Assembly: GCF_014208105.1 (NCBI RefSeq)
Contig: NZ_JACHMQ010000001.1
Coordinates: 7,626,001 to 7,690,000, forward strand
From: Actinomadura coerulea
GTDB taxonomy: Bacteria > Actinomycetota > Actinomycetes > Streptosporangiales > Streptosporangiaceae
DNA length: 64,000 bases
Reading direction: 5' to 3'
Shown: positions 47,367-56,223 of the stretch, one piece after another
Position numbering within the stretch: the first letter of the stretch is position 1
Layout: every line of letters begins with the position of its first letter
Position numbers and translations under genes: made by a program
The notes under the pieces: generated by a model
The model's database searches: none
What the model was told of the DNA's origin: nothing
The model's input: the letters and a program-made list of their open reading frames with translations, nothing else

Positions 47367-48932
47367 TCAGCCGCACAGGTCGCGGCCGGCCTTCACGCCT
47401 CCGCCGATCTTGTTGATGGCGGGCGGCGCGAGGCGCACCCCGTTCGACCCGATGACGAGCCGGACGCCGTCCCGCGGACCGGCGGGGTCGGAGGTGAGCA
47501 TCGCGTCCGGGACGTCCCGCGCGAGCGCCGACGCCTGCGCCTCCGCGGCCGGCGCGTAGACGAGGCGGGTCTCCGGTGCCGCGCCGGCCTTCTCGACCTT
47601 CTTCGCGACCGTGAACCCGCGCCGCCGGAGCTGGTTCACGACCTGCTTCACCCGCGCGTCCCGGGCGCCCGCGTCGACCACGGTGACGTGCACCTTGCCG
47701 GGCGAAGGCGGCGCGGGCCGCGGCCGGGCGGGCTTCGCCGGCTCCGCGGGCAGCTCGTCGTCATGCTGGACCGCCTCGAACAGCGGCTTGGCGAGCTCCT
47801 CGTTCCACTGGACGCGGTTCGGGTCCGGCGCGTACCCCTCCACGGGGACGGTGACGAACCGCACCTGGCCCGCGCTCATCCCCTGGAGCCCGTCCGCCAG
47901 TTTCCGCATCCCCGCCAGGTCCAGGTCGTCGTCGGTCGTCATCGACTTGGTCGCGGCCTTGAGGAACTTGTACGTCTTCGCCGGATCCGTGAGGACGGAC
48001 CCGCTGGTGGCCTTGTCGACGACAGCCGCCATGAACTTCTGCTGCCGTTCGATGCGCTCCAGGTCGGAACCGTCACCGAGCGAGTAGCGCGCGCGCACGT
48101 AGCCGAGCGCGTCGTCGCCCTTGACGGTCTGCTTCCCGGCCTTCAGAAAGAGCTCGGCCCTCGGGTCCCTGACGGGCTTGTCGACGCAGATCTCGACGCC
48201 GCCCAGGGCGTCCACCATCCGCTTGAACCCGGCGAAGTCCACCTGAACGAAATGGTCGATGTGGATGCCGGTGAGCGACTCCAGCGTCTTCCATGTGCAC
48301 GTGGGCCCCGCATACGCGAAGGCCGCGTTCAGCATCCCGAACTGGGCCGGGACGGTGCCGCCCTTCTCCTTCTTGCAGGCCGGCATCTTCACCATCGAGT
48401 CGCGCGGGAAGCTGATCCCGATCGCCTGGTCCCGGTTCGGCGAGAGATGCAGCAGGATCGTGGTGTCGGACCGCGCCCCGGCCATGCCCGGCACCGCGTA
48501 CTCCGAGTTCTCGCCCTCCCGCGTGTCGGACCCGATCAGCAGGATGTTGAGCGACTTGTTCAGCTTCCTCGGCCGGTTCGCGCCGAGCTCGTCGCTGACG
48601 TGCTTCTGCTCGATCCCGCCGACGAGGTCGTGGTAGAGCCATGCCGCGCCGCCCCCCGCGGCCAGCAGCACCGCGACCGCGCCGACCGCGGCCCACCGCA
48701 GTCCCCTCCGCCGCCCGCCGCCCCGCCGGGTCCCGGTGGCGGCGTCGTCCCCGGCGCCCTCACCGTCGCCGGACGCGGGATCGTCGGACGCGGGGTCGCC
48801 GGTCTCAGCCGTGTCCTTTCCGGCCGTGCCGTCCTCGGCCGCCGTGCCGCCGGCCGTCTCCGGGTCCGCCGCCGGCCGGCGGTCGGCCCCGTCCTCCGCG
48901 AGGTCGTCGCGGCTCGGGTCTTTGTCGCTCAT
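47367..48932 (-). CDS. LytR-CpsA-Psr (LCP) family cell-wall ligase with LytR_C domain
   Basis: 521 residues. An acidic, low-complexity cytoplasmic N-terminus of about 75 residues, one transmembrane helix (LRWAAVGAVAVLLAAGGGAA), then the LCP domain with LNILLIGSDTREG, ARSDTTILLHLSPN and IGISFPRDSMV (conserved Asp and Arg residues that bind polyprenyl phosphate and metal). Further on come DHFVQVDFAGFKRMVDALGG and ALGYVRARY. A C-terminal LytR_C domain (about 400-480, VTVVDAGARDARVKQVVNQL) completes it. LCP proteins attach wall polymers such as teichoic acids or arabinogalactan to peptidoglycan. Confidence 0.93.
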   Translation of the reverse strand: MSDKDPSRDDLAEDGADRRPAADPETAGGTAAEDGTAGKDTAETGDPASDDPASGDGEGAGDDAATGTRRGGGRRRGLRWAAVGAVAVLLAAGGGAAWLYHDLVGGIEQKHVSDELGANRPRKLNKSLNILLIGSDTREGENSEYAVPGMAGARSDTTILLHLSPNRDQAIGISFPRDSMVKMPACKKEKGGTVPAQFGMLNAAFAYAGPTCTWKTLESLTGIHIDHFVQVDFAGFKRMVDALGGVEICVDKPVRDPRAELFLKAGKQTVKGDDALGYVRARYSLGDGSDLERIERQQKFMAAVVDKATSGSVLTDPAKTYKFLKAATKSMTTDDDLDLAGMRKLADGLQGMSAGQVRFVTVPVEGYAPDPNRVQWNEELAKPLFEAVQHDDELPAEPAKPARPRPAPPSPGKVHVTVVDAGARDARVKQVVNQLRRRGFTVAKKVEKAGAAPETRLVYAPAAEAQASALARDVPDAMLTSDPAGPRDGVRLVIGSNGVRLAPPAINKIGGGVKAGRDLCG

Positions 48933-49115
48933 CGCTCCCGTTTCGGGGCGGGCCCTGGTGAGGGCACGTGGTCTGCGTGATCGGTCAGTCTAGGGAGGCG
49001 GCGGTGCGGGGGAGCCTGTAGCTCCTTGTGTTAGATGCGCAGAACACCCGTTCTGTTGACAGGGGCACGGAAATCTGCGGCTCCGCGGCGGACGGTCTTC
49101 CGTACGATCGGTGCC

Positions 49116-49970
49116 GTGGACTCGGGGTGGGTGATCGGCGGGCGGTTCACCATGCTCGACCGGATCGGGGTGGGAGGGACCAGCCGCGTGTGGCGCGCGT
49201 ACGACCACGCGGCGGGGCGGTACTGCGCGGCCAAGCTCGTCCGGCAGCCGGGCCCCACGTCGATGCTGCGGGTCGTCCGGGAACGGGCGCTGCGCATGGC
49301 CCACCCCCATGTGCTGACCCCGTACGCCTCGTGCATGGCGTACGACGACGTGCTCCTCGCCATGGACCTCGTGCGCGGAGGGTCGCTGGAGACGCTCCTC
49401 GGGGACTACGGCAGGCTTCCGCCCGAGTACGCGGCCGAGGTCCTGGACCAGCTGCTGGCCGCGCTGAGCCACATCCACGGCGCCGGGGTCGTCCACCGGG
49501 ACGTCAAGCCCGCCAACCTGCTGCTGGAGCCGAGCCCGGTCGGGGCGCCGCACGTGCGGCTGGCCGACTTCGGGATCGCGCTGGGGGAGGACGACCAGCG
49601 CTTCACCACCACCGGCTTCGTCGTGGGGACGCCGGGATACCTCGCGCCCGAGGTGCTCGACTGGGCCCGCCCCGGACCCCGGCAGGACCTGTACGCCGCC
49701 GGGATGGTCGCCTGGCGGATGCTGACCGGCGCCGGGGACCCCGAGCCGCGCCAGCGGATCGGCGTGCCGCCTCCCGGTGTGCCGCCCCTGCTGTGGGCGG
49801 TGGTCGCCCATCTGTGCGCGGCCGACCCGGCGCGGCGCCCCGCCCACGCCGAGGCGGCGCGCCGGGCGCTGGCCGGGTGCCGCCTGGAGCTGCGCTTCCC
49901 CGTCCGCACGCTGGACGGCGAGCCCCTGCAGATCTTCGACCACCTGGGCCCGCCGCCCGCGCCGGCGTGA
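49116..49970 (+). CDS. Serine/threonine protein kinase, PASTA-less
   Basis: 284 residues from the GTG at 49116; an ATG at 49035 would add 27 residues and carry a TTGACA (49055) inside the gene, so the later start is preferred. It is almost only a kinase domain: Gly-loop IGVGGTSRVWRAYD, catalytic Lys in YCAAKLVRQ, HRDVKPANLLLE, DFGIALGE and the APE-like YLAPEVLDW. No transmembrane helix or sensor domain follows, so it is a soluble kinase that relies on a partner for signals. It neighbours LCP and OmpA-domain envelope genes. Confidence 0.88.
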   Translation: MDSGWVIGGRFTMLDRIGVGGTSRVWRAYDHAAGRYCAAKLVRQPGPTSMLRVVRERALRMAHPHVLTPYASCMAYDDVLLAMDLVRGGSLETLLGDYGRLPPEYAAEVLDQLLAALSHIHGAGVVHRDVKPANLLLEPSPVGAPHVRLADFGIALGEDDQRFTTTGFVVGTPGYLAPEVLDWARPGPRQDLYAAGMVAWRMLTGAGDPEPRQRIGVPPPGVPPLLWAVVAHLCAADPARRPAHAEAARRALAGCRLELRFPVRTLDGEPLQIFDHLGPPPAPA

Positions 49971-49988
49971 CGGGAACGCGCGCGGACG

Positions 49989-51152
49989 TCAGCGGGCGGC
50001 CGAGATGACCACGCGGCGGTTCTTGGCGCGGCCTCCGGGGTCGTCGGAACCGTCCGGCTTGGTGTTGGGGTAGGCCGGTTTGGTCTCGCCGTAGCCGGTG
50101 GCCCTGAGGCGGGACCGGGCGATGCCGCCCTCCGTCGCCAGCCAGTCGACGATGGCCTGCGCGCGGCGCAGGGAGAGGGCCTGGTTGGACGCGGTGTCGC
50201 CCTTGCCGTCGGTGTGGCCGTCGACCTGGACGGTCGCGCCGTCCGGGACCTCCCGGCCCAGCGACTTGGCGATCTCGCCCAGCTCGGCGGCCGCGGCGGG
50301 CTTGATCTCGGCCTTGCCGAAGTCGAAGAGGACGTCCGCCTCGATGTTGTAGGCGATGCTGTCGTCGCCCTTGATGACCTGCCCGGGACCGGCCACGTAG
50401 GACTTGAGGGACACTCCCGGCACGCTGACGCCGGGCACGCTGACGCCCGGGGCCGTGACGCCCGGGACGGTCACCGAGGGCAGGCATTCGCCCTTGTCGT
50501 TGCAGGCGCGCGGGCGGTAGAGCGAGCTGCGGTAGGCCGAGCTGCGGTACAGCCCGCTGCGGTAGACCCCGGACCGGTAGACGGAGCTGACGTACTCGCC
50601 CTCCTTCGACGGCTTGCTCTGGCAGACCTCAGGACTGCCGACGGCAGGCGTGCTGACCGCTTCGCTCCACACGGCCGCCTGCTCGACCGGCGGGACGTCG
50701 ATCCCGGGCGCCTTGACCCCGGGGATCCGCACGGCAGGGATCGTCACGGAGGGGATGGAGGTCCCGGGGACGGCGACCGCCCCGAGGCAGCCGCCCGGGG
50801 CGGGCTTGTGCTCGACGCACTGGGCCGGGACCCGCTGGGCGGGGATGTCCACGCCCGGGATCGTCACCGCCGGGATCCTCTGGCCGCCGATCACGGCCTC
50901 GGGGATCAGCACGGGGTCGCTGTGCACGGCCGGGATCTCGACCGCCTCGATCAGCCGGCCGCCGGGGCAGCTCGCCGGCTCCGGGGAGGGGGACGGGGAG
51001 GGCGACGCCGGGGCGCCGCCCGTCCGGGCGTGCCCGCCCTCGGGCCGCTTCGGCCGCCCGTCGCCGCCGCACGCGGCCAGGGACAGGCACGCCGCCATGC
51101 CGACGGCGAGTGCCCGCGGCGCTCGCCGCGCGATGCCGCCCCTCGCGACCAT
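49989..51152 (-). CDS. Lipoprotein with Val-Pro-Gly repeats and OmpA peptidoglycan-binding domain
   Basis: 387 residues; AAGGG before the ATG. Lipobox LAAC near residue 27. The middle (about 60-260) is built of short repeats: I-P-A/G-V units (VTIPGVDIPAQRVPAQ), then a Tyr-Arg-Ser run (YRSGVYRSGLYRSSAYRSS), then APGVSVPGVSVPGVS. The C-terminal OmpA domain (about 270-387) has ADVLFDFGKAEI, VQVDGHTDGKGD and RLRATGYGETKP and the closing N-R-R-V. OmpA domains bind peptidoglycan. Lipidation plus wall binding would link the membrane to the wall. It starts two bases after the second OmpA gene. Confidence 0.88.
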   Translation of the reverse strand: MVARGGIARRAPRALAVGMAACLSLAACGGDGRPKRPEGGHARTGGAPASPSPSPSPEPASCPGGRLIEAVEIPAVHSDPVLIPEAVIGGQRIPAVTIPGVDIPAQRVPAQCVEHKPAPGGCLGAVAVPGTSIPSVTIPAVRIPGVKAPGIDVPPVEQAAVWSEAVSTPAVGSPEVCQSKPSKEGEYVSSVYRSGVYRSGLYRSSAYRSSLYRPRACNDKGECLPSVTVPGVTAPGVSVPGVSVPGVSLKSYVAGPGQVIKGDDSIAYNIEADVLFDFGKAEIKPAAAAELGEIAKSLGREVPDGATVQVDGHTDGKGDTASNQALSLRRAQAIVDWLATEGGIARSRLRATGYGETKPAYPNTKPDGSDDPGGRAKNRRVVISAAR

Positions 51153-51154
51153 GG

Positions 51155-51718
51155 TCAGCCCTTCTCGTAGACGATCTCGACGCGGCGGTTCTTGGCGCGG
51201 CCCGCGGGGTCGTCCTTGCCGCCCTGCTCGTTGGGGACGACGGGCTTGGTCTCGCCGTAGCCCTTGGCCTCGATCCGCGGGCTCCCCTGCAGAGCGCCCG
51301 CCAGTTCGGCCTTGACCGCTTCGGCGCGCTGCTCGGACAGCGTCATGTTGTAGGCGGGGTCGCCGATGGAGTCGGAATGCCCCGACACCTCGACGGCCCC
51401 CCGGGCGCCGCGGAGGCGGGGCGCCAGCTCGGCTATGCGGCGGCGGGCGGTGCCGGTGAGCGTCGCCTTGCCGAAGTCGAACAGGACGTCCGCCGAGATG
51501 CGGACGGTGACCTGCCTTCCGCCGGTCTCTTCCTCCTCCAGGGAGACGACCGCCTGCTGGAGGTCGATGCCGTGCACGGAGGCGTCGGCGTCGATCGAAT
51601 GGACGCTCTGGGCCAGGTTCTGGTCCGGGACTCCGGGGTCGGCCCCGGCGGCGGCCGGGGCGGCGAGCACGAGGGCCAGGGCGCCCGCGAGGACGGCCGG
51701 ACGGCGCAGGCGGCTCAC
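51155..51718 (-). CDS. Secreted OmpA-domain protein
   Basis: 187 residues from a GTG that overlaps the stop of the preceding lipoprotein gene (GTGA). Signal peptide (VLAGALALVLAAPAAAGA) with an Ala-X-Ala cleavage site, a short linker, then an OmpA domain with ADVLFDFGKATL, VEVSGHSDSIGD, RIEAKGYGETKP and AKNRRVEIVY. Its domain is closely similar to that of the following gene, so the two arose by duplication. Secreted, predicted to bind peptidoglycan. Confidence 0.9.
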   Translation of the reverse strand: MSRLRRPAVLAGALALVLAAPAAAGADPGVPDQNLAQSVHSIDADASVHGIDLQQAVVSLEEEETGGRQVTVRISADVLFDFGKATLTGTARRRIAELAPRLRGARGAVEVSGHSDSIGDPAYNMTLSEQRAEAVKAELAGALQGSPRIEAKGYGETKPVVPNEQGGKDDPAGRAKNRRVEIVYEKG

Positions 51719-52296
51719 CGCTCGACCGGGACGTCGCGGAAGGTGGGCCAGGTGCCGATCTGCAGGTCGATGGACTTCACGTTCTCGGGCGGGGCGGCGA
51801 AGGTGAAGTTGAACGGGGTGGCCTGCTCGTTGGTCAGGTTCGTGAAGATCTCGTGGGTCTGGAGCTCATTGCCGCCGGAGTCCTTCACCACGACGTACCG
51901 CTTGAGGTTGACCGGGTCGATCAGGGCGGTGCCGAGGCCGTGCTCGCCGTTGAGGCGGTACGCGTTGATGCGGGTCGGCCCGCCCAGGGGCACGTGCGGG
52001 GTGATCTGCACGTTGAGGGTGGCCAGCCTGCCCTTCGTCTTGAGGCCCATGACGGCGATGTCGATCTTGGCGCCCTGGGCGATCGGGCTGTCGAAGGTGC
52101 CCTTCACCACCGGCTTGGCGTCGTTGTCGAAGCCCGCCTTGCCCAGGGAGCCCTCGGCCTTCCCGCCGCCGGACGGGGAGGAGGACGAGGACGAGGCCGA
52201 GGGCCCGCCCGTCCCCGGCAGGGAGCAGCCGGCCAGGCCGCCGGTGAGGAGCAGGGCCGTCGCGGTCGCGGCGCCCAGGCGATGTGCCAGACCCAT
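51715..52296 (-). CDS. Lipoprotein, unknown function
   Basis: 193 residues from the ATG at 52296, five bases after GGAAGGATC. Lipobox LAGC at about residue 24. A Ser/Gly-rich linker precedes a beta-rich domain of about 150 residues (GAKIDIAVMGLKTKGRLATL, ARKIN is absent but TRINAYRLNGEHG and HEIFTNLTNEQATPFNF are present). It may be a small Ig-like domain. It heads the three-gene operon with the OmpA-domain proteins, so it probably works in the same envelope complex. Divergent from the XRE regulator. Confidence 0.82.
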   Translation of the reverse strand: MGLAHRLGAATATALLLTGGLAGCSLPGTGGPSASSSSSSPSGGGKAEGSLGKAGFDNDAKPVVKGTFDSPIAQGAKIDIAVMGLKTKGRLATLNVQITPHVPLGGPTRINAYRLNGEHGLGTALIDPVNLKRYVVVKDSGGNELQTHEIFTNLTNEQATPFNFTFAAPPENVKSIDLQIGTWPTFRDVPVER

Positions 52297-52318
52297 CGTC
52301 GATCCTTCCGATCTGTCA

Positions 52319-52402
52319 CATATGCAAATGCTTTTCTTCCGTGGCACCATGGCCCCGGTACCGCAGAGCCATGTGCGGTCGCGAATCTAGCGTTTGCATC
52401 TG
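52319..52402. promoter_or_regulatory. Inverted pair of TTTGCATMTG boxes between divergent genes
   Basis: TTTGCATATG on the minus strand (52319-52328) and TTTGCATCTG on the plus strand (52393-52402) face each other across the intergenic region. They could bind the HTH protein encoded at 52427 and control both it and the lipoprotein operon. Confidence 0.5.
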
Positions 52403-52426
52403 CGAATCGTCAAGGGGGTCGGTGAG

Positions 52427-53077
52427 GTGAGCGTCGCCGAGGACACGATCGCCCGGAACCGCGCGCTGCAGACCGAGTGGTACGGAGAGCCGCTCGGCGA
52501 CCGCGTCCGGCCGCTGCTCGGCCGCCTCGGGATGTCGCAGTCGGGGCTCGCCGGCGTGCTCGGGCTGTCGGCGCCGATGCTCTCCCAGCTCATGTCGGGC
52601 CAGCGCGCCAAGATCAGCAACCCGGCCGTCCTGCACCGCCTGATGGCGGTCGAGGACCTCGTCGCGGCCCCCGGCTTCGACGCGCTGACCGCCGCCGAAG
52701 TCCAGGCGCGCCTGGAGGAGATCAAGGCCGAGCAGGCGGCCACGACCTCGGGGATGCGCGTCGCGCCCCCCGGGCGCGTCCCCGCGGGGCCCGCGCCGGG
52801 GAGCGCCGAGGGCGCGGAGGATCGAGCGGCCGGACGCGGGGCGGCCGAGCCGGCGCGGCTCGTCCAGGCCCTGCTGCGCGAGGTGGCGTCCGCCGCCGAG
52901 ATCGAGGCGGCCGCCGGGCTCATCGCCGGCCGCTTCCCCGACCTCGCGGAGGTGCTGCGGGTGTACGGCGCGGGCCGGACGAGCGAAGCCGAGGCGCACT
53001 TCGCCCGGACGGTGCTGAAGCAGACACCGGACGACCGCGCGGCCATGCCGGTGCGGTCTCGTCTCGATTCGTTTTGA
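52427..53077 (+). CDS. XRE-type helix-turn-helix regulator
   Basis: 216 residues from the GTG at 52427 (GGTGAG just before). The N-terminal HTH (about 27-75) reads LGRLGMSQSGLAGVLGLSAP followed by MLSQLMSGQRAKISNPAVL, typical of Cro/C1-like domains. A linker rich in Ala, Gly and Pro leads to a helical C-terminal part (AARLVQALLREV, ALIAGRFPDLAEVLRVYGAG). Probably regulates itself and the divergent lipoprotein/OmpA operon through the box pair at 52319-52402. Confidence 0.85.
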   Translation: MSVAEDTIARNRALQTEWYGEPLGDRVRPLLGRLGMSQSGLAGVLGLSAPMLSQLMSGQRAKISNPAVLHRLMAVEDLVAAPGFDALTAAEVQARLEEIKAEQAATTSGMRVAPPGRVPAGPAPGSAEGAEDRAAGRGAAEPARLVQALLREVASAAEIEAAAGLIAGRFPDLAEVLRVYGAGRTSEAEAHFARTVLKQTPDDRAAMPVRSRLDSF

Positions 53078-53376
53078 TCATAACGACTGGTTATGGGTCC
53101 CGGGGGGCCGCGAAAGCGTTCTGAACGGGCTAAAGTCTGTGGTCAGGGTCACATGCGGCCGAGGCTGTTATGTATGTCACAGCTCCTGGCGGGTGGCGTA
53201 GGGTCGCTTCGCTGGAAGCGCACACGAGGCGTCACGGCCCGCATGCGGCACGGTCTTCGGCCGCCGCGCGCGGCCCGGCCGGGGGCGCCCCGCCGCCGGC
53301 CGAGGCGCGAACGGCCGCATGGTGCGCGCGGACCGTGGTACGGGGACACGACGACCCGAGCTCAGGAGAGCGATCG
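53078..53376 (+). promoter_or_regulatory. Upstream region of the Sdh1 operon, 299 bp
   Basis: No gene is seen. An inverted repeat CATAAC-gactg-GTTATG lies at 53079-53095, directly behind the XRE gene, and the segment 53085-53200 is less GC-rich than its surroundings, so the Sdh1 promoter is probably here. The segment 53230-53340 is extremely GC-rich and shows nothing. Confidence 0.4.
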
Positions 53377-54207
53377 ATGACCACTGTGGAGGCGCCGGCC
53401 AAGTCGCGCGCCCAGATCAAGGAACGCACCCTCCGCAAGGACAACTGGCGCCTGTATCCGGTCACGACCTTCGTGATCTTCACGGCATGGGTGGTGTACG
53501 CGACCGTCCGGGCCTTCTGGGGCTCGGCCTTCTACGTGCCGCAGTACCACTACCTGACGCCGTTCTACTCCCCGTGCCTGAACGAGATCTGCAACAACGT
53601 CACGGTGGACGGCCACACGGGCGACGCGGCGGAGTTCGGCACCTTCCTGCCGGCGGCCACCCGCGGCTGGATCCCCTTCGCGGCGATCTCGCTGCCGTTC
53701 CTGCTGCTGTTCCGGCTGACGTGCTACTACTACCGCAAGGCCTACTACCGCTCGTTCTGGGCGGCGCCGTCCGCGTGCGCCGTCCGCGAGCCGCACGGCA
53801 AGTACACCGGTGAGCGCCGCTTCCCCCTGATCGGCCAGAACCTGCACCGGTACTTCTGGCTCGCCGCCTTCGCGATCTCGTTGATCAACACCTGGGACGC
53901 GGTCCGCGCCTTCCACGGCAAGGACGGCGGGTTCGGCATCGGGCTCGGCACGGTGATCCTGGTCGCGAACGTGGTCCTGCTCTGGCTGTACACGCTGTCG
54001 TGCCACTCGTGCCGGCACGTCGTGGGCGGCCGGCTGAAGAACTTCTCCAAGCACCCCTTCCGCTACCGGATGTGGGGCTGGGTGTCCAAGATCAACCAGC
54101 GCCACGGGATGTACGCCCTGATCACCCTGGGCTCGCTGGTGGTGGCCGACCTGTACGTCGCGCTGGTCGCCAGCAACACCATCTCCGACCTGCGCATCTT
54201 CAACTGA
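53377..54207 (+). CDS. Succinate dehydrogenase membrane subunit (Sdh1-type)
   Basis: 276 residues from the ATG at 53377 after CAGGAGAG. About five hydrophobic helices (FVIFTAWVVYATVRAFW; WIPFAAISLPFLLLFRLTCY; YFWLAAFAISLINTW; GLGTVILVANVVLLWLYTLS; MYALITLGSLVVADLYVALV). Histidines suitable as heme ligands lie in GQNLHRYF, SCHSCRHVV and QRHGMY. It matches the single fused membrane anchor of the mycobacterial Sdh1 complex (Rv0249c type), which passes electrons to menaquinone. First gene of a three-gene operon with the flavoprotein and iron-sulfur subunits. Confidence 0.88.
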   Translation: MTTVEAPAKSRAQIKERTLRKDNWRLYPVTTFVIFTAWVVYATVRAFWGSAFYVPQYHYLTPFYSPCLNEICNNVTVDGHTGDAAEFGTFLPAATRGWIPFAAISLPFLLLFRLTCYYYRKAYYRSFWAAPSACAVREPHGKYTGERRFPLIGQNLHRYFWLAAFAISLINTWDAVRAFHGKDGGFGIGLGTVILVANVVLLWLYTLSCHSCRHVVGGRLKNFSKHPFRYRMWGWVSKINQRHGMYALITLGSLVVADLYVALVASNTISDLRIFN

Positions 54208-54219
54208 GGCCAAGGAATC

Positions 54220-56223
54220 ATGACTGAGATCGAGAGGCACCTCTACGACGTCGTGGTGATCGGCGCCGGCGGCGCCGGGCTGCGCGCGGCGATCGAGGCG
54301 CGCCTCCAGGGCAAGAAGACCGCGATCATCTCCAAGTCGCTGTTCGGCAAGGCCCACACGGTGATGGCCGAGGGCGGGGCCGCCGCGGCGATGGGCAACG
54401 TCAACGCCAACGACAACTGGATGGTCCACTTCCGCGACACCATGCGCGGCGGCAAGTTCATGAACAGCTGGCGGATGGCGGAGCTGCACGCCAAGGAGGC
54501 CCCGGAGCGCATCTGGGAGCTGGAGCTGTGGGGCGCGCTGTTCGACCGCACCAAGGACGGCAAGATCAGCCAGCGCAACTTCGGCGGGCACGAGTACCCG
54601 CGGCTGGCGCACGTCGGCGACCGGACGGGCCTGGAGCTGATCCGCACCGCCCAGCAGAAGATCGTCGCCCTCCAGCAGGAGGACCACGCCGAGCACGGCG
54701 ACTACGAGGCCAGGTTGAAGGTCTGGTCCGAGACGACGGTCACGCGGCTGCTGAAGGACGCCGACGGCAGGATCAGCGGCGCGTTCGGCTACGTCCGGGA
54801 GACGGGCAAGTTCGTCGTGTTCGAGGCGCCCGCGGTGGTGCTGGCGACCGGCGGCATCGGCAAGGCGTTCAAGGTCACGTCCAACTCCTGGGAGTACACC
54901 GGGGACGGGCACGCGCTGGCCCTGCTCGCGGGCGGATCGCTGCTGAACATGGAGTTCGTCCAGTTCCACCCCACGGGGATGGTCTGGCCGCCGTCCGTCA
55001 AGGGCATCCTCGTGACGGAGTCGGTGCGCGGCGACCGCGGCGTCCTGCGCAACTCCGAGGGCAAGCGGTTCATGTTCGACTACATCCCCGAGGTCTTCAA
55101 GAACCAGTACGCCACCACCGAGGAGGAGGGCGACCGCTGGTACGACGACCCCGACAACAACAAGCGGCCGCCCGAGCTGCTGCCGCGCGACGAGGTGGCG
55201 CGCGCGATCAACTCGGAGGTCAAGGCGGGACGGGGATCGCCGCACGGCGGGGTGTTCCTCACCGTCGTCGACCGGATGCCGGGCGGCGCCGCTGAGATCG
55301 TCAGGCGGCTGCCCTCGATGTACCACCAGTTCAAGGAGCTGGCGGACGTCGACATCACCAAGGAGCCGATGGAGGTCGGCCCGACCTGCCACTACGTGAT
55401 GGGCGGGGTGGAGGTCGACCCCGACACCGGTGCGGCCAAGGTGCCGGGCCTGTTCGCGGCGGGCGAGGTCTCCGGCGGCATGCACGGCTCGAACCGGCTC
55501 GGCGGCAACTCGCTGTCGGACCTCCTGGTGTTCGGCCGCCGCGCGGGCCTCGGAGCGTCGGAGTACGTGGACGCCCTTCCCGCGCGTCCCGCCGTCCCCG
55601 ACGCCGAGATCGAGGCGGCGACGGCCGAGGCGATGGCCCCGTTCGAGCGGGAGGGCGGCGAGAACCCCTACGCCGTCCACGCCGAGCTTCAGCAGACGAT
55701 GAACGAGCTGGTCGGCATCATCCGCAAGGAAGAGGAGCTGAAGCAGGCGATCGAGTCGCTCGGCAAGCTCCGCGAGCGGGTCGCGAACGTCGGCGTCGAC
55801 CCCGTCGCGGTCGGCGACGGGCGCGGCTACCACCCGGGCTGGCACCTCGCGCTGGACCTGCGCAACATGCTGCTGGTGTCCGAGGCGGTCGCGAAGGCGG
55901 CGCTGGAGCGCCAGGAGAGCCGCGGCGGCCACACCCGCGACGACTACCCGGCGATGTCGCCGGAGTGGCGGAAGGTCAACCTCGTCTGCTCGCTGGCCGG
56001 CGAACCGTCCTCGCCGCACGTCGAGCTGAGGCGCCAGCCGCTGACGCCGATGCGGCCGGACCTGCTCGAACTGTTCGACAACGACGAGCTGAAGAAGTAC
56101 CTGACCGTCGAGGAGCTGCCGACGCCCCTCGCCGGGCAGGCCCCGGCCGGCGGCGCGCAGGACGCGCCGGAGCCGGACGCCGGCGCCGCCGACGCCGCGG
56201 AGAACGAGGAGGAGGGCCGATGA
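54220..56223 (+). CDS. sdhA: Succinate dehydrogenase flavoprotein subunit, Sdh1-type
   Basis: 667 residues; AAGGAATC before the ATG. FAD-binding motif VVVIGAGGAGLRAAIEA at the N-terminus and the covalent-FAD histidine in FGKAHTVMAEGGAA. Active-site regions are MEFVQFHPTGM, the Arg/His pair around TCHYVMGGVEV, and the FAD-binding end GSNRLGGNSLSDLLVFGRRA. Oxidises succinate to fumarate (or the reverse). The C-terminal tail (about 40 residues, Ala/Glu/Asp-rich) is longer than usual. It overlaps the iron-sulfur gene by four bases. Confidence 0.96.
   Translation: MTEIERHLYDVVVIGAGGAGLRAAIEARLQGKKTAIISKSLFGKAHTVMAEGGAAAAMGNVNANDNWMVHFRDTMRGGKFMNSWRMAELHAKEAPERIWELELWGALFDRTKDGKISQRNFGGHEYPRLAHVGDRTGLELIRTAQQKIVALQQEDHAEHGDYEARLKVWSETTVTRLLKDADGRISGAFGYVRETGKFVVFEAPAVVLATGGIGKAFKVTSNSWEYTGDGHALALLAGGSLLNMEFVQFHPTGMVWPPSVKGILVTESVRGDRGVLRNSEGKRFMFDYIPEVFKNQYATTEEEGDRWYDDPDNNKRPPELLPRDEVARAINSEVKAGRGSPHGGVFLTVVDRMPGGAAEIVRRLPSMYHQFKELADVDITKEPMEVGPTCHYVMGGVEVDPDTGAAKVPGLFAAGEVSGGMHGSNRLGGNSLSDLLVFGRRAGLGASEYVDALPARPAVPDAEIEAATAEAMAPFEREGGENPYAVHAELQQTMNELVGIIRKEEELKQAIESLGKLRERVANVGVDPVAVGDGRGYHPGWHLALDLRNMLLVSEAVAKAALERQESRGGHTRDDYPAMSPEWRKVNLVCSLAGEPSSPHVELRRQPLTPMRPDLLELFDNDELKKYLTVEELPTPLAGQAPAGGAQDAPEPDAGAADAAENEEEGR

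Noticed and set aside
53362..56019. 885-codon open frame antisense to the Sdh1 operon
   Set aside because: The plus strand has unmistakable SdhA motifs; the minus frame has shadow-like composition.
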